64,000 nucleotides of DNA from NCBI RefSeq assembly GCF_012396365.1, contig NZ_JAAXPG010000026.1, positions 1 to 64,000 of the forward strand, given 5' to 3'. Of the stretch, positions 51,538 to 59,304 are shown one piece after another. The number at the start of each line of letters is the position of its first letter. The stretch's first letter is position 1. The notes beneath the pieces are model-generated. The model was not told where the DNA came from and searched no databases. It saw only the letters and a program-made list of their open reading frames with translations. Source of the stretch: Nocardiopsis alborubida (GTDB lineage: Bacteria; Actinomycetota; Actinomycetes; Streptosporangiales; Streptosporangiaceae). Both the position numbers and the translations under genes were made by a program.

Positions 51538-52738
51538 TCGATATCTCCTTGCTCTGCTCGCGCGGCAGGGGCCGCGCCAGGTCCTGGTGGAGGCGGGGCA
51601 CGCGAGCGCCCACGCCGGTGAGAATCTCGTGGGGGATGGTTCCGGCCCAGTCGGCCCACTCCTCGACGGTGGGCTCGCCCCGGTCGCCGGGGCCGAACAC
51701 GACCACCTCGTCGCCCTCGCGCACGTCCATGCCGCCGACGTCGACCACGAACTGGTCCATGGCGATGCGTCCGGCCACGGGGCACCGCCGTCCGGCGATC
51801 CACACGTAGGCCCGGTCCCCCGCCGCCCGGGGGACGCCGTCGGCGTAGCCGAGCGGGACGAGGGCGAGCAGGCTCTCGCGCGAGGTGGTGTAGGTGTGGT
51901 GGTAGCTGACGCCCGTCCCCGCGGGGACCCGGCGGACCATGGCCACCCGGGCGCGCAGGGTCATGGCCAGGCGCAGGCCGAAGCGCCTGCCCTCGACGGG
52001 CTCCACCCCGTAGAGGCCCACACCCGCCCGGACCAGGTCGAAGTGCGTGGCGGGCTCGTTGAGGATCGCGGCCGTGTTGGCCAGGTGCCGCAGCGACGGG
52101 TCGAGTCCGGCCGCGCGCGCCTGGGAGACCGCCCTCTCGAAGGCGGTGACCTGCTGGGCGGTGGTCGCCGCGCCGGGCAGGTCGGCGGAGGCCAGGTGCG
52201 ACCAGACGCCGCGCACCCGGACCAGACCGTCCAGTTCCAGCACGCGGGCCAGTCCGACCAGGCCGGGCCAGGCGTCCGGCGGCGCACCGTTGCGGCTGAG
52301 CCCGGTGTCGGCCTTGAGGTGGACGTGCGCGACACGGCCCGTGCGCACGGCTGCGTCGGCCACGGCGCGCAGGTGGCTGACCGAGGGGACGGACAGGTCC
52401 ACGTCGGCGGCAACGGCGGAGTCGAAGTCCTGGTCCGCGCGGTGCAGCCAGCACAGCACGGGGGCGCGCAAACCGGCGCGGCGCAGGGCGAGCGCCTCCT
52501 CCAGGGAGGTCACACCCAGCCAGGTCGCTCCGGACTCCAGGGACGCGCGGGCGACCTCCACGGCCCCGTGGCCGAAGCCGTTCGCCTTGACGACGGCAAG
52601 AATTTCGGAATTGGTCCGCTTTGCCATGAACCGTACATTGTGGGCGATCGCGCTTATATCGATGAGGGCCTCACCCAGAGGTGAGGCCGGGTGTCCGGGG
52701 AGGTGGAGCGAGTGCTCCCCGGGGTCGGTCGACGGCAT
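51530..52738 (-). CDS. alr: Alanine racemase
   Basis: The 402-residue protein has the PLP motif AVVKANGFGHGAVEVA (Lys near 44), HLKADTGLSRNG, GVWSHLASAD, GVGLYGVEP and AGRIAMDQFVVDVG. The C-terminal beta-domain includes VGGMDVREGDEVVVFGPG. It converts L- to D-alanine for the ligase encoded next. The usual KANAYGHG sequence is KANGFGHG here. Pairing with ddl in an overlapping operon is compact for an actinomycete. The gene is divergent from a response regulator gene. Confidence 0.94.
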   Translation of the reverse strand: MPSTDPGEHSLHLPGHPASPLGEALIDISAIAHNVRFMAKRTNSEILAVVKANGFGHGAVEVARASLESGATWLGVTSLEEALALRRAGLRAPVLCWLHRADQDFDSAVAADVDLSVPSVSHLRAVADAAVRTGRVAHVHLKADTGLSRNGAPPDAWPGLVGLARVLELDGLVRVRGVWSHLASADLPGAATTAQQVTAFERAVSQARAAGLDPSLRHLANTAAILNEPATHFDLVRAGVGLYGVEPVEGRRFGLRLAMTLRARVAMVRRVPAGTGVSYHHTYTTSRESLLALVPLGYADGVPRAAGDRAYVWIAGRRCPVAGRIAMDQFVVDVGGMDVREGDEVVVFGPGDRGEPTVEEWADWAGTIPHEILTGVGARVPRLHQDLARPLPREQSKEISSA

Positions 52739-52839
52739 GACCAAAAAGTAGACACGACGCGCTGTGAACAGAGTGTGAGCGCCCCCCTCGTCACGTCCCA
52801 CGGAACGCCCGCCGAGCGCGGAGGGAGAAGGAAGAGCGT

Positions 52840-53496
52840 ATGAGGGTCTTGGTCGTGGACCACGGAGAGGACCCCGCACAGCCGACCGCCTCGTGGTTGC
52901 GGGCGGCCGGTTTCGCCGTGGACACCGCCCCGGACGGGGAGACGGCGCTGTACAAGCTCGCCGTCAACGAGTACGGGGTCATGCTTCTCGAACGGGCGCT
53001 GCCGGGGCTGAGCGGGAACGAGGTGTGCCGCGCGGCCACCGCCCTGCACGGTCAGGTGCGGGTTCTCATGGTGAGTTCCCCCACCAGCCCGAAGGAGCGG
53101 CTCGCCGGTTTCGAGCTGGGCGCCGACGACTACCTCACCAGGCCCCTCGACCGCGAGGAGATGATCGCCCGGGTCCGCGCCCTGGCCCGGCGACCCGGCC
53201 GGGCCGACCCGCCGGTCCTGGAGCGGTCGGGCCTGCGGCTCAACTCCACCCGCTACGAGGCCTCCCGCAACGGCAGGCCCCTGCACCTGTCGCCCAAGCA
53301 GTTCGGGGTGCTGGAGGAGCTGCTGCGCGCCGACGGCGCCCCGGTGTCGGCGGAGGCGCTGCTGGAGAGGGTGTGGGACGAGAACATCGACCCGTTCACC
53401 ACGATCGTGCGCGTCACCATCCGCTCCCTGCGGCGCAAGCTGGGCGCCCCGAACCCCATCCAGACCGTGCCCCGCGTGGGTTACCGGCTGATGTGA
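52840..53496 (+). CDS. OmpR-type regulator with Glu in place of the phospho-acceptor Asp
   Basis: The 218-residue protein has receiver (~1-112) and winged-helix (~125-218) domains. The winged helix has LSPKQFGVLEELLRADGAPV and VRVTIRSLRRKLG, then VPRVGYRLM. At the phosphorylation site VMLLERALPG has Glu51 instead of Asp, and the conserved Lys is Arg101 (YLTRPLD). Such proteins may mimic the active, phosphorylated state. No sensor kinase is nearby. It is divergent from alr-ddl, which might be a target. Confidence 0.88.
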   Translation: MRVLVVDHGEDPAQPTASWLRAAGFAVDTAPDGETALYKLAVNEYGVMLLERALPGLSGNEVCRAATALHGQVRVLMVSSPTSPKERLAGFELGADDYLTRPLDREEMIARVRALARRPGRADPPVLERSGLRLNSTRYEASRNGRPLHLSPKQFGVLEELLRADGAPVSAEALLERVWDENIDPFTTIVRVTIRSLRRKLGAPNPIQTVPRVGYRLM

Positions 53497-53961
53497 CCCG
53501 GATCCCGGGCGGTGACCTGAGCCCGTCGCCGCGCACCGACGTGTCCCATCGCACGTCCCGCGCCGCCGGAGCACACGCGATTCCCCTCCTCCGCCCGGAT
53601 CCTTCGCGACGGTGGGTGATCACGGGCTCGCCCGGATCGGGATAAGCGGCCTTTGCCCTCTTTTGCGACCCATTCGTGACCTGCATCACCGGAAACTGAG
53701 GTCGCAGGTACGGGTGAGACGCGGGTAGTCTCGCGTTGACTTCTTGCGGACCGGATCTTTGCGTTCGGCACCACCTCTCGCCCGCACACACGTGAAGAGC
53801 TCCTGAGGATCCCTCTGACGTCCCCGGAAGTCCCATCCCACGCCACAAGCCCTGGGCTCACCTTTGTGCACACCCATATCAGAGTGAACCAGCAGCATGC
53901 GTGCGGAGTCCTACAGATCATCCGATTCCCCAGGTCAACGCGGACCAACGGAGGAGGCAGC
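53497..53961 (+). other. Gene-free leader before the trehalase-fusion gene
   Basis: No coding frame is supported in these 465 bases. GAGAC-GCGGGTA-GTCTC (53710-53726) is a small dyad, followed by TTGACT at 53736. A promoter could not be assigned with confidence. Confidence 0.4.
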
Positions 53962-56322
53962 GTGACGGTCACCCAAGCGGTCGAAGCGGTTCCGGGCGTC
54001 CCGGAGGACACCGCTCCCGCGCTCATGCCCGTGGACGTCAGACAACGCGTCTCCGCCCTCGCCAGGACCTCACGGCTCCTGGTCGCCTGCGACTACGACG
54101 GCGCGCTCTCCACGGTCGACCCGGCCGACCGGCGCCCGCTGCCCGAGGCGCTGCGCGCGCTGCGCGACCTGGCCGACTTGCCCGGAACCGTGTGCGCGGT
54201 CATCTCCGGCCGCCCCCTGCGCGACCTGGCCGCGCTCTCGCGCCTGCCCGCCGAGGTGCGCCTCGTGGGCGCCCACGGCACCGAGTTCGACACCGACGTG
54301 ACCATCGACCCCGCCCACCGCTCCGCCGACTCCCCCTCGGACAAGGCCGCCGCCCTGGAGCTGCTGCGCGACCAGGTCGAGGCCACCGCCATCCTCTACA
54401 TCGGCGGCGGCGAGGGCGAGGAGCCCGTCTTCATGCGGCTGACCGGCGCCGACGCGGGCGTGCGGGTCGGCGAGGGGCCCACCGTGGCCTCCCACCGCGT
54501 GGCCGACACCCCGACCGCCGCGGCCCTGTTGTCCGCGCTGGCCGCCGAGCGCCGCTTCTGGGTCTTCGGCGAGCGCCCCACTCCCATCGAGCGCATGTCG
54601 ATGCTCTCCAACCAGGGCTCCGTGGCCCTCGTCGGCCCGGACGCGCGCCTGCTGTGGTTCTGCCACCCCGAGCCCGACTCGAACGCCGTGTTCGCCGAGG
54701 TCCTGGGCGGCCGTCAGGCGGGCGTGTTCGCCGTCGCCCCCGCCCACGGCGGCCGCCCGCTGGGCCAGCGCTACCTGCCCGGCACCATGACCGTGCGCAC
54801 CCGCTGGTCTCGCATGGACGTCACCGACTACCTCGCCCACGGCACCCCGCAGGGGCGCACCGACCTGGTCCGGGTGATCAGCGGCGTCACCCCGGCCACG
54901 GTGGAGTTCGCCCCCCGGCCCGACTTCGGCCGCGTGCCGGTGCGCATCACCCCCCAGGAGGACGGCCTGCTCGTGGAGGGCGCCGACTTCCCGATGGCCC
55001 TGTACTCGCCCGGTGTGGAGTGGGAGATCGACCACGACGGCGTCTCCGACCTCGCCCGCGCGGTCGTCCACCCGCGCTCGGAGCAGCCCGTGGTGCTGGA
55101 GCTGCGCTGCGGCACCGACTCCCTCGTGCGCGGCACGCTGCCCGAGTCCGAGCGCCAGCGGACGTCCGGCGAGCACTGGTCGCACTGGCTCGACGGGCTC
55201 ACCCTGCCCGACACCGCCCAGCAGCTGGCGGCGCGCTCCGCGCTCACCCTGCGCGGCCTGTGCACCCCGTCCGGGGGCGTGATGGCCGCCGCGACCACGT
55301 CGCTGCCCGAGGAGATCGGCGGCGTCCGCAACTGGGACTACCGGTACTGCTGGCTGCGCGACGGCGCCCTGACCGTGCAGTCGCTGGTCTCCCTGGGCTC
55401 GACCGCCGAGGCCGAGGAGTTCCTGGACTGGGTGCACCGGGTCGTGGACTCGCTGCCCGGCCCGGAGCTGCTGCGCCCGCTGTACTCGCTGCGGGGCACC
55501 AACCTGGGCCCGGAGGAGGTCGTCGAGTCGCTGTCCGGGTACGCGGGCTCGCGGCCGGTGCGGATCGGCAACCTGGCCGACCACCAGGTGCAGCTGGACG
55601 TGTTCGGCCCCGTCGTGGAGCTGATCGAGAAGCTGTCCTCGGTGCGCGGCACCCTGGCCGACCGCGACTGGGACCTGGTCCGGTCGATGGCCGAGGCGGT
55701 CGCCCGCCGCTGGCACGAGCCCGACCACGGCATCTGGGAGGAGCGCGACGAGCCCCGTCAGCGCGTCTACTCCAAGGTGATGTGCTGGGTGACCCTGGAC
55801 CGCGCCGTCGCCCTGGCCCGCGCCTACGGCCGCGAGGTGGACCCGTCCTGGTCGGACCTGCGCGACGGCATCGCCGCCGAGGTGCTGGACAAGGGCTGGA
55901 ACGAGGAGGCGCAGGCCTTCACCACCGCCTACGACGGCACCGACCTGGACGCCGCGTCCCTGCACATCGGCCTGTCCGGCCTGATCGACCCGGCCGACGA
56001 GCGCTTCCAGGCCACCGTGACCGCCGTGGAGGCGGAGCTGCGCAGCGGCCCGACCGTGTACCGGTACCACCGCGACGACGGCCTGCCGGGCGGCGAGGGC
56101 GGCTTCCACCTGTGTACCGCGTGGCTGATCGAGGCGTACCTGCTGACCGGCCGCCGCGCGGAGGCGGACGAACTGTTCAAGCACCTGGTGGACTGCGCCG
56201 GACCGACCGGGCTCATCCCGGAGGAGTTCGACCCGGTCACCGAGCGGGCGCTGGGCAACCACCCGCAGGCGTACTCGCACCTGGGCCTGATCCGCTGCGC
56301 GCAGCTGCTCGACCGCCTCTGA
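53962..56322 (+). CDS. Fusion of trehalose-phosphatase-like and GH15 trehalase-type domains
   Basis: The 786-residue protein joins two domains. Residues ~36-265 resemble OtsB/TPP of the HAD fold: LLVACDYDGALS (Asp44, Asp46) and VISGRPLRDLA, but motif IV is IGGGEGEE rather than GDDxTDE, so metal binding is doubtful. Residues ~280-786 are a GH15 glucoamylase/trehalase-type domain with WDYRYCWLRDGALTVQSL, LRPLYSLRGT, and the catalytic Glu in GLIPEEFDP. GTG start with GGAGGAGG upstream. The working reaction is probably trehalose hydrolysis; the first domain may bind a sugar phosphate as sensor. Confidence 0.87.
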   Translation: MTVTQAVEAVPGVPEDTAPALMPVDVRQRVSALARTSRLLVACDYDGALSTVDPADRRPLPEALRALRDLADLPGTVCAVISGRPLRDLAALSRLPAEVRLVGAHGTEFDTDVTIDPAHRSADSPSDKAAALELLRDQVEATAILYIGGGEGEEPVFMRLTGADAGVRVGEGPTVASHRVADTPTAAALLSALAAERRFWVFGERPTPIERMSMLSNQGSVALVGPDARLLWFCHPEPDSNAVFAEVLGGRQAGVFAVAPAHGGRPLGQRYLPGTMTVRTRWSRMDVTDYLAHGTPQGRTDLVRVISGVTPATVEFAPRPDFGRVPVRITPQEDGLLVEGADFPMALYSPGVEWEIDHDGVSDLARAVVHPRSEQPVVLELRCGTDSLVRGTLPESERQRTSGEHWSHWLDGLTLPDTAQQLAARSALTLRGLCTPSGGVMAAATTSLPEEIGGVRNWDYRYCWLRDGALTVQSLVSLGSTAEAEEFLDWVHRVVDSLPGPELLRPLYSLRGTNLGPEEVVESLSGYAGSRPVRIGNLADHQVQLDVFGPVVELIEKLSSVRGTLADRDWDLVRSMAEAVARRWHEPDHGIWEERDEPRQRVYSKVMCWVTLDRAVALARAYGREVDPSWSDLRDGIAAEVLDKGWNEEAQAFTTAYDGTDLDAASLHIGLSGLIDPADERFQATVTAVEAELRSGPTVYRYHRDDGLPGGEGGFHLCTAWLIEAYLLTGRRAEADELFKHLVDCAGPTGLIPEEFDPVTERALGNHPQAYSHLGLIRCAQLLDRL

Positions 56323-56327
56323 GTCCT

Positions 56328-56357
56328 GCCGGGGCGCCCGTGGGCGCCCGCCCCGGC
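56328..56357 (+). terminator. Terminator hairpin after the trehalase-fusion gene
   Basis: GCCGGGGCG pairs with CGCCCCGGC over 9 bp, with further inner pairs (GGCGCCC/GGGCGCC). It starts 5 nt after the stop. Confidence 0.6.
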
Positions 56358-56433
56358 CTGTGAGGGCCGTGGGAGCGCGCCCACGGACGTTCCGCCCGCC
56401 AACGGACGGATCCGCGGCGTTCGGCGGGGCCGT

Positions 56434-56955
56434 TCAGTGACCGGTGGAACCCGTCTGGCCGGGGTGGCCGCCGGGGCCCGGATAGCCGCCCTGGCCGGGG
56501 TGACCGCCCTGGAGGGGCTGGTGACCGGGATCGGTCACGCGGAACCACTCCTTAGCGCTCTCGGTCCGGATGAGGATCAGGATGACCGCCATCAGGACTA
56601 TGCCCAGGGCCGGGTTGGAGGAGTCGGTGAGCAGGTTGAGGAGCGCGCTGGCGAATCCCAGGGCCACGACCACGAGCACGAGCGTGCGCGCCCTGGCCCC
56701 GCCCTTCCCCAGGGCGATGGCGACGTAGACCTCGAAGGCCGTGAGGGCGAGGCCGTAGAGCAGGATGGCGGTGAGCCCGCCCACCCCCATGCCCATCTCC
56801 GCCTCGACCTGCGCGCTGGGCAGGCTGACGACGGCCAGGAGGCCGAACAGGGCCAGGGAGTAGAGGACGGCGGCGAGCACGATCCTGATGATGAGGATGA
56901 CGCGGACCGCCTTGAGCGGACCGGGCATCGGGGGTGCGGGAGCGTAGGGGTTCAC
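56434..56955 (-). CDS. Four-span membrane protein with Gly/Pro-rich tail
   Basis: The 173-residue protein starts MNPYAPAPPMPGPLKAVRVI. It has four hydrophobic segments (~18-45, 58-80, 87-105 and 112-130) and a C-terminal tail of HPGQGGYPGPGG-type repeats. Such Pro/Gly-rich tails are common on small actinobacterial membrane proteins. No family was recognised. Confidence 0.75.
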   Translation of the reverse strand: MNPYAPAPPMPGPLKAVRVILIIRIVLAAVLYSLALFGLLAVVSLPSAQVEAEMGMGVGGLTAILLYGLALTAFEVYVAIALGKGGARARTLVLVVVALGFASALLNLLTDSSNPALGIVLMAVILILIRTESAKEWFRVTDPGHQPLQGGHPGQGGYPGPGGHPGQTGSTGH

Positions 56956-57274
56956 GGGGGAGACGCCTTCCCGGTCGGGGCCGTGCGCGGGACGAGGGAT
57001 GTTTCGGACCTACGACTTGCGCGGGGGGAGAACGGTTCCCTCCCGGGCGGAACCCGTGCCCCGCCCGCGCCGGCGCCGCGGGCGGCTCCCAGGGGACGTG
57101 AGCCGCCCGCGGCGCCGAGGGGCGGTGTGGGGGGCCTCCTCCCCCTGCTCCGCGGCCCGACCGTCGTTTCCCGACGCGCGGATCCAGTCGGACACACGGA
57201 CCCCGCCGGAAGCGCGAGCACCACCGCGGACACCGGCCTCACCGGGCAGGCGAGCCCCGCCGTGAACACCGGCC
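56956..57274. other. Intergenic gap with short direct repeats
   Basis: No gene is supported in these 319 bases. ACACCGGCCTCACCGG occurs at about 57229 and again at 57266, partly inside the end of the acetyltransferase gene. No clear terminator was found. Confidence 0.4.
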
Positions 57275-57871
57275 TCACCGGAAGCGCGGGCCCTCCTCCA
57301 GGCGTTCGCGCACGTCCGGCCACTCGTTGCGCAGCACCGAGTAGTACACGGCGTCCCGACGGCGCCCGCCCGGCATGACGTTGTAGCTGCGCAGGACCCC
57401 CTCCTCCGTGGCGCCGATGGAGCGCAGGCCGCGACGGGCCCGTTCGTTGAGCACGTCGGTCTTGAACTCGATCCGCTCGGCGCCCATCTCCTCGAAGGCG
57501 TGCCGCAGCAGCAGGTACTTGGACCAGTGGTTGACCCCCCGGCCCCGGAAGTCGCGCCCCAGCCAGGAGCTGCCGATCTCCAGCCGCAGGTCGGTCTCGG
57601 ACATGTGCCCGTAGCTCATGCTGCCCGCGACGCGCCCGCTCGCCTTGTCGGTGATGGTGAACGTGGAGCGCTGGCCGCCGTCGCTGGCGGCCAGGTAGGA
57701 GTAGAAGAACCGGACGAAGCTCGCCTCGTCGTCCACACGGGCCACGAAGTACGTCCAGATGTCGGAGTCCAGGGCCTGTTCACGCCATCCCTCGCGGTCC
57801 GTCTCCACCAGGGGGGTGAGCAGCACGTGCTCGTTCTCCAACCGGACACGCGACTGCTCGGACCACGACAT
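57275..57871 (-). CDS. GNAT-family N-acetyltransferase
   Basis: The 198-residue protein is a RimJ/RimL-type GNAT: ENEHVLLTPLVETDREGW at the start, a central LEIGSSWLGRDFRGRGVNHWSK with the acetyl-CoA loop, and the C-terminal RIEFKTDVLNERARRGLRSI followed by GATEEGVLR. RimJ/L relatives acetylate protein N-termini or small amines. GGAGG lies 7 nt before the ATG. Confidence 0.9.
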   Translation of the reverse strand: MSWSEQSRVRLENEHVLLTPLVETDREGWREQALDSDIWTYFVARVDDEASFVRFFYSYLAASDGGQRSTFTITDKASGRVAGSMSYGHMSETDLRLEIGSSWLGRDFRGRGVNHWSKYLLLRHAFEEMGAERIEFKTDVLNERARRGLRSIGATEEGVLRSYNVMPGGRRRDAVYYSVLRNEWPDVRERLEEGPRFR

Positions 57872-58070
57872 GGGCACTCCTCCGGTGTACGGCGTTATGT
57901 CCGTTGCGGATTGTAGTGTCGCCCCACGGACCGCCCGTCGAGTGGGGTACCCCACACAGCGGCCGCCGCTCCGCCCGGGGCGAACCGGACCGCCCCGCGC
58001 GCCCCCGCCCTGTCGGAGCCGGTGGGTAGTGTGACCCCCCACTGACCGGTAATCCTGGAGGAACCGAGCG

Positions 58071-59186
58071 ATGGCCGCCACCGACACCGTTCTCTCCCGG
58101 CGCGCGCTCAACCGCGCCACCCTCGCCCGCCAGTTCCTCCTCCGGCGCGTGGACCGGCCGGTGACCGAGGTCGTCGCCCACCTGGTCGGCCTCCAGGCCC
58201 AGACCACGCACACCTGGTACGTCGGGCTCCAGAACCGGATCGAGGACCCGTCCCCCGAGGACGTCGGCCGCCAGCTCACCGACGGCGAACTCGTCCGCGC
58301 CACACTCATGCGCGGCACCCTGCACCTGGTCACCCCGGAGGACTTCCGCGCGCTGCGCCCCACGGTCCAGCCCGTCATCACCAGCGGTCTGGCGCACAGC
58401 AGCCACGGGAGGGCCACCGCCGGGATCGACCTGGACGCCGTGGTGGACGCCGGGCGCGCCCTGCTGCTGAAGGAGCCGCTCACCACCGGCGAGCTGGGCG
58501 CGCACCTGGCCGAGCGGTGGCCCGGGATCCCCGGCGACGACCTGTCCTACGCGGTGCGCTCCCTGCTGCCCCTCGTCCAGATCCCCCCGCGCGGGGTGTG
58601 GGGCTCCTCCGGTCCACCCGCGTTCGCCCCCGCCGACACCTGGACCGGACTGCCCATGGACGCCGAACCCGATCCGGAGGCGCTCGTACTGCGTTACCTG
58701 GCCGCGTTCGGACCGGCCACCGTGAAGGACGTTCAGGCGTGGTCGGGGCTGACCCGGCTGCGCGCGGTGGTCGACCGCCTGCGCGAGCGGCTCGTGTCCC
58801 TGCGCGGCGAGGACGGCGCCGAGCTGTTCGACCTCCCCGACGCCCCGCGCCCCGGTCCGGACGTCCCGGCTCCCGTCCGCTTCCTCTACGACTTCGACAA
58901 CGTGCTGCGCGGCCACGCCGACCGCAGCCGGATGCTCTCCGCCGAGGACCTGGGGCGGCTCGCCTCCCGCAACGGGATGCCGCCCGCCACGGTGCTCGTG
59001 GACGGCGAGGTGCGCGGCTCCTGGAAGGTGGTCCGCGCCAGGGGGACGGCGGCCGTGGAGGTGACGCCGTTCCGGCCGTTCGGGGCCGCCGACCGCGACG
59101 AGGCGGAGGCCGAGGGGCTGCGGCTGCTGGGTTTCCTGGCACCGGAGCGCGACGGGCACGAGGTCCGGTTCGCGGCGCCCGCCTGA
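58071..59186 (+). CDS. Winged-helix protein of the AlkZ-like DNA glycosylase family (HTH_42)
   Basis: The 371-residue protein is of the winged-helix (HTH_42) superfamily that includes Streptomyces AlkZ and E. coli YcaQ (AlkX). The QxQ motif thought to be catalytic in AlkZ-type enzymes is present as Q42-A-Q44 in HLVGLQAQT. LMRGTLHLVTPEDF and FLYDFDNVLRGHADRSR (the family's usual PYDNLL-like segment) are also visible. It should remove bulky or crosslinked alkylated bases. AlkZ genes often lie in clusters for genotoxic natural products, but no such cluster is seen here. GGAGGAACC precedes the ATG. Confidence 0.85.
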   Translation: MAATDTVLSRRALNRATLARQFLLRRVDRPVTEVVAHLVGLQAQTTHTWYVGLQNRIEDPSPEDVGRQLTDGELVRATLMRGTLHLVTPEDFRALRPTVQPVITSGLAHSSHGRATAGIDLDAVVDAGRALLLKEPLTTGELGAHLAERWPGIPGDDLSYAVRSLLPLVQIPPRGVWGSSGPPAFAPADTWTGLPMDAEPDPEALVLRYLAAFGPATVKDVQAWSGLTRLRAVVDRLRERLVSLRGEDGAELFDLPDAPRPGPDVPAPVRFLYDFDNVLRGHADRSRMLSAEDLGRLASRNGMPPATVLVDGEVRGSWKVVRARGTAAVEVTPFRPFGAADRDEAEAEGLRLLGFLAPERDGHEVRFAAPA

Positions 59187-59304
59187 CCGCCGCCCGCCCC
59201 GGGACACACGGACCAGTCCGTTTTGCCGGGATTCTTTTGATGCCCGGCTTCGACGCATGTGACCGGACCACGGACACTACGTGTGGGTATGGAAGGATTC
59301 ACAG

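Noticed and set aside
54070..56280. 736-codon minus-strand frame across the trehalase fusion
   Set aside because: Antisense shadow of a gene with intact GH15 motifs.
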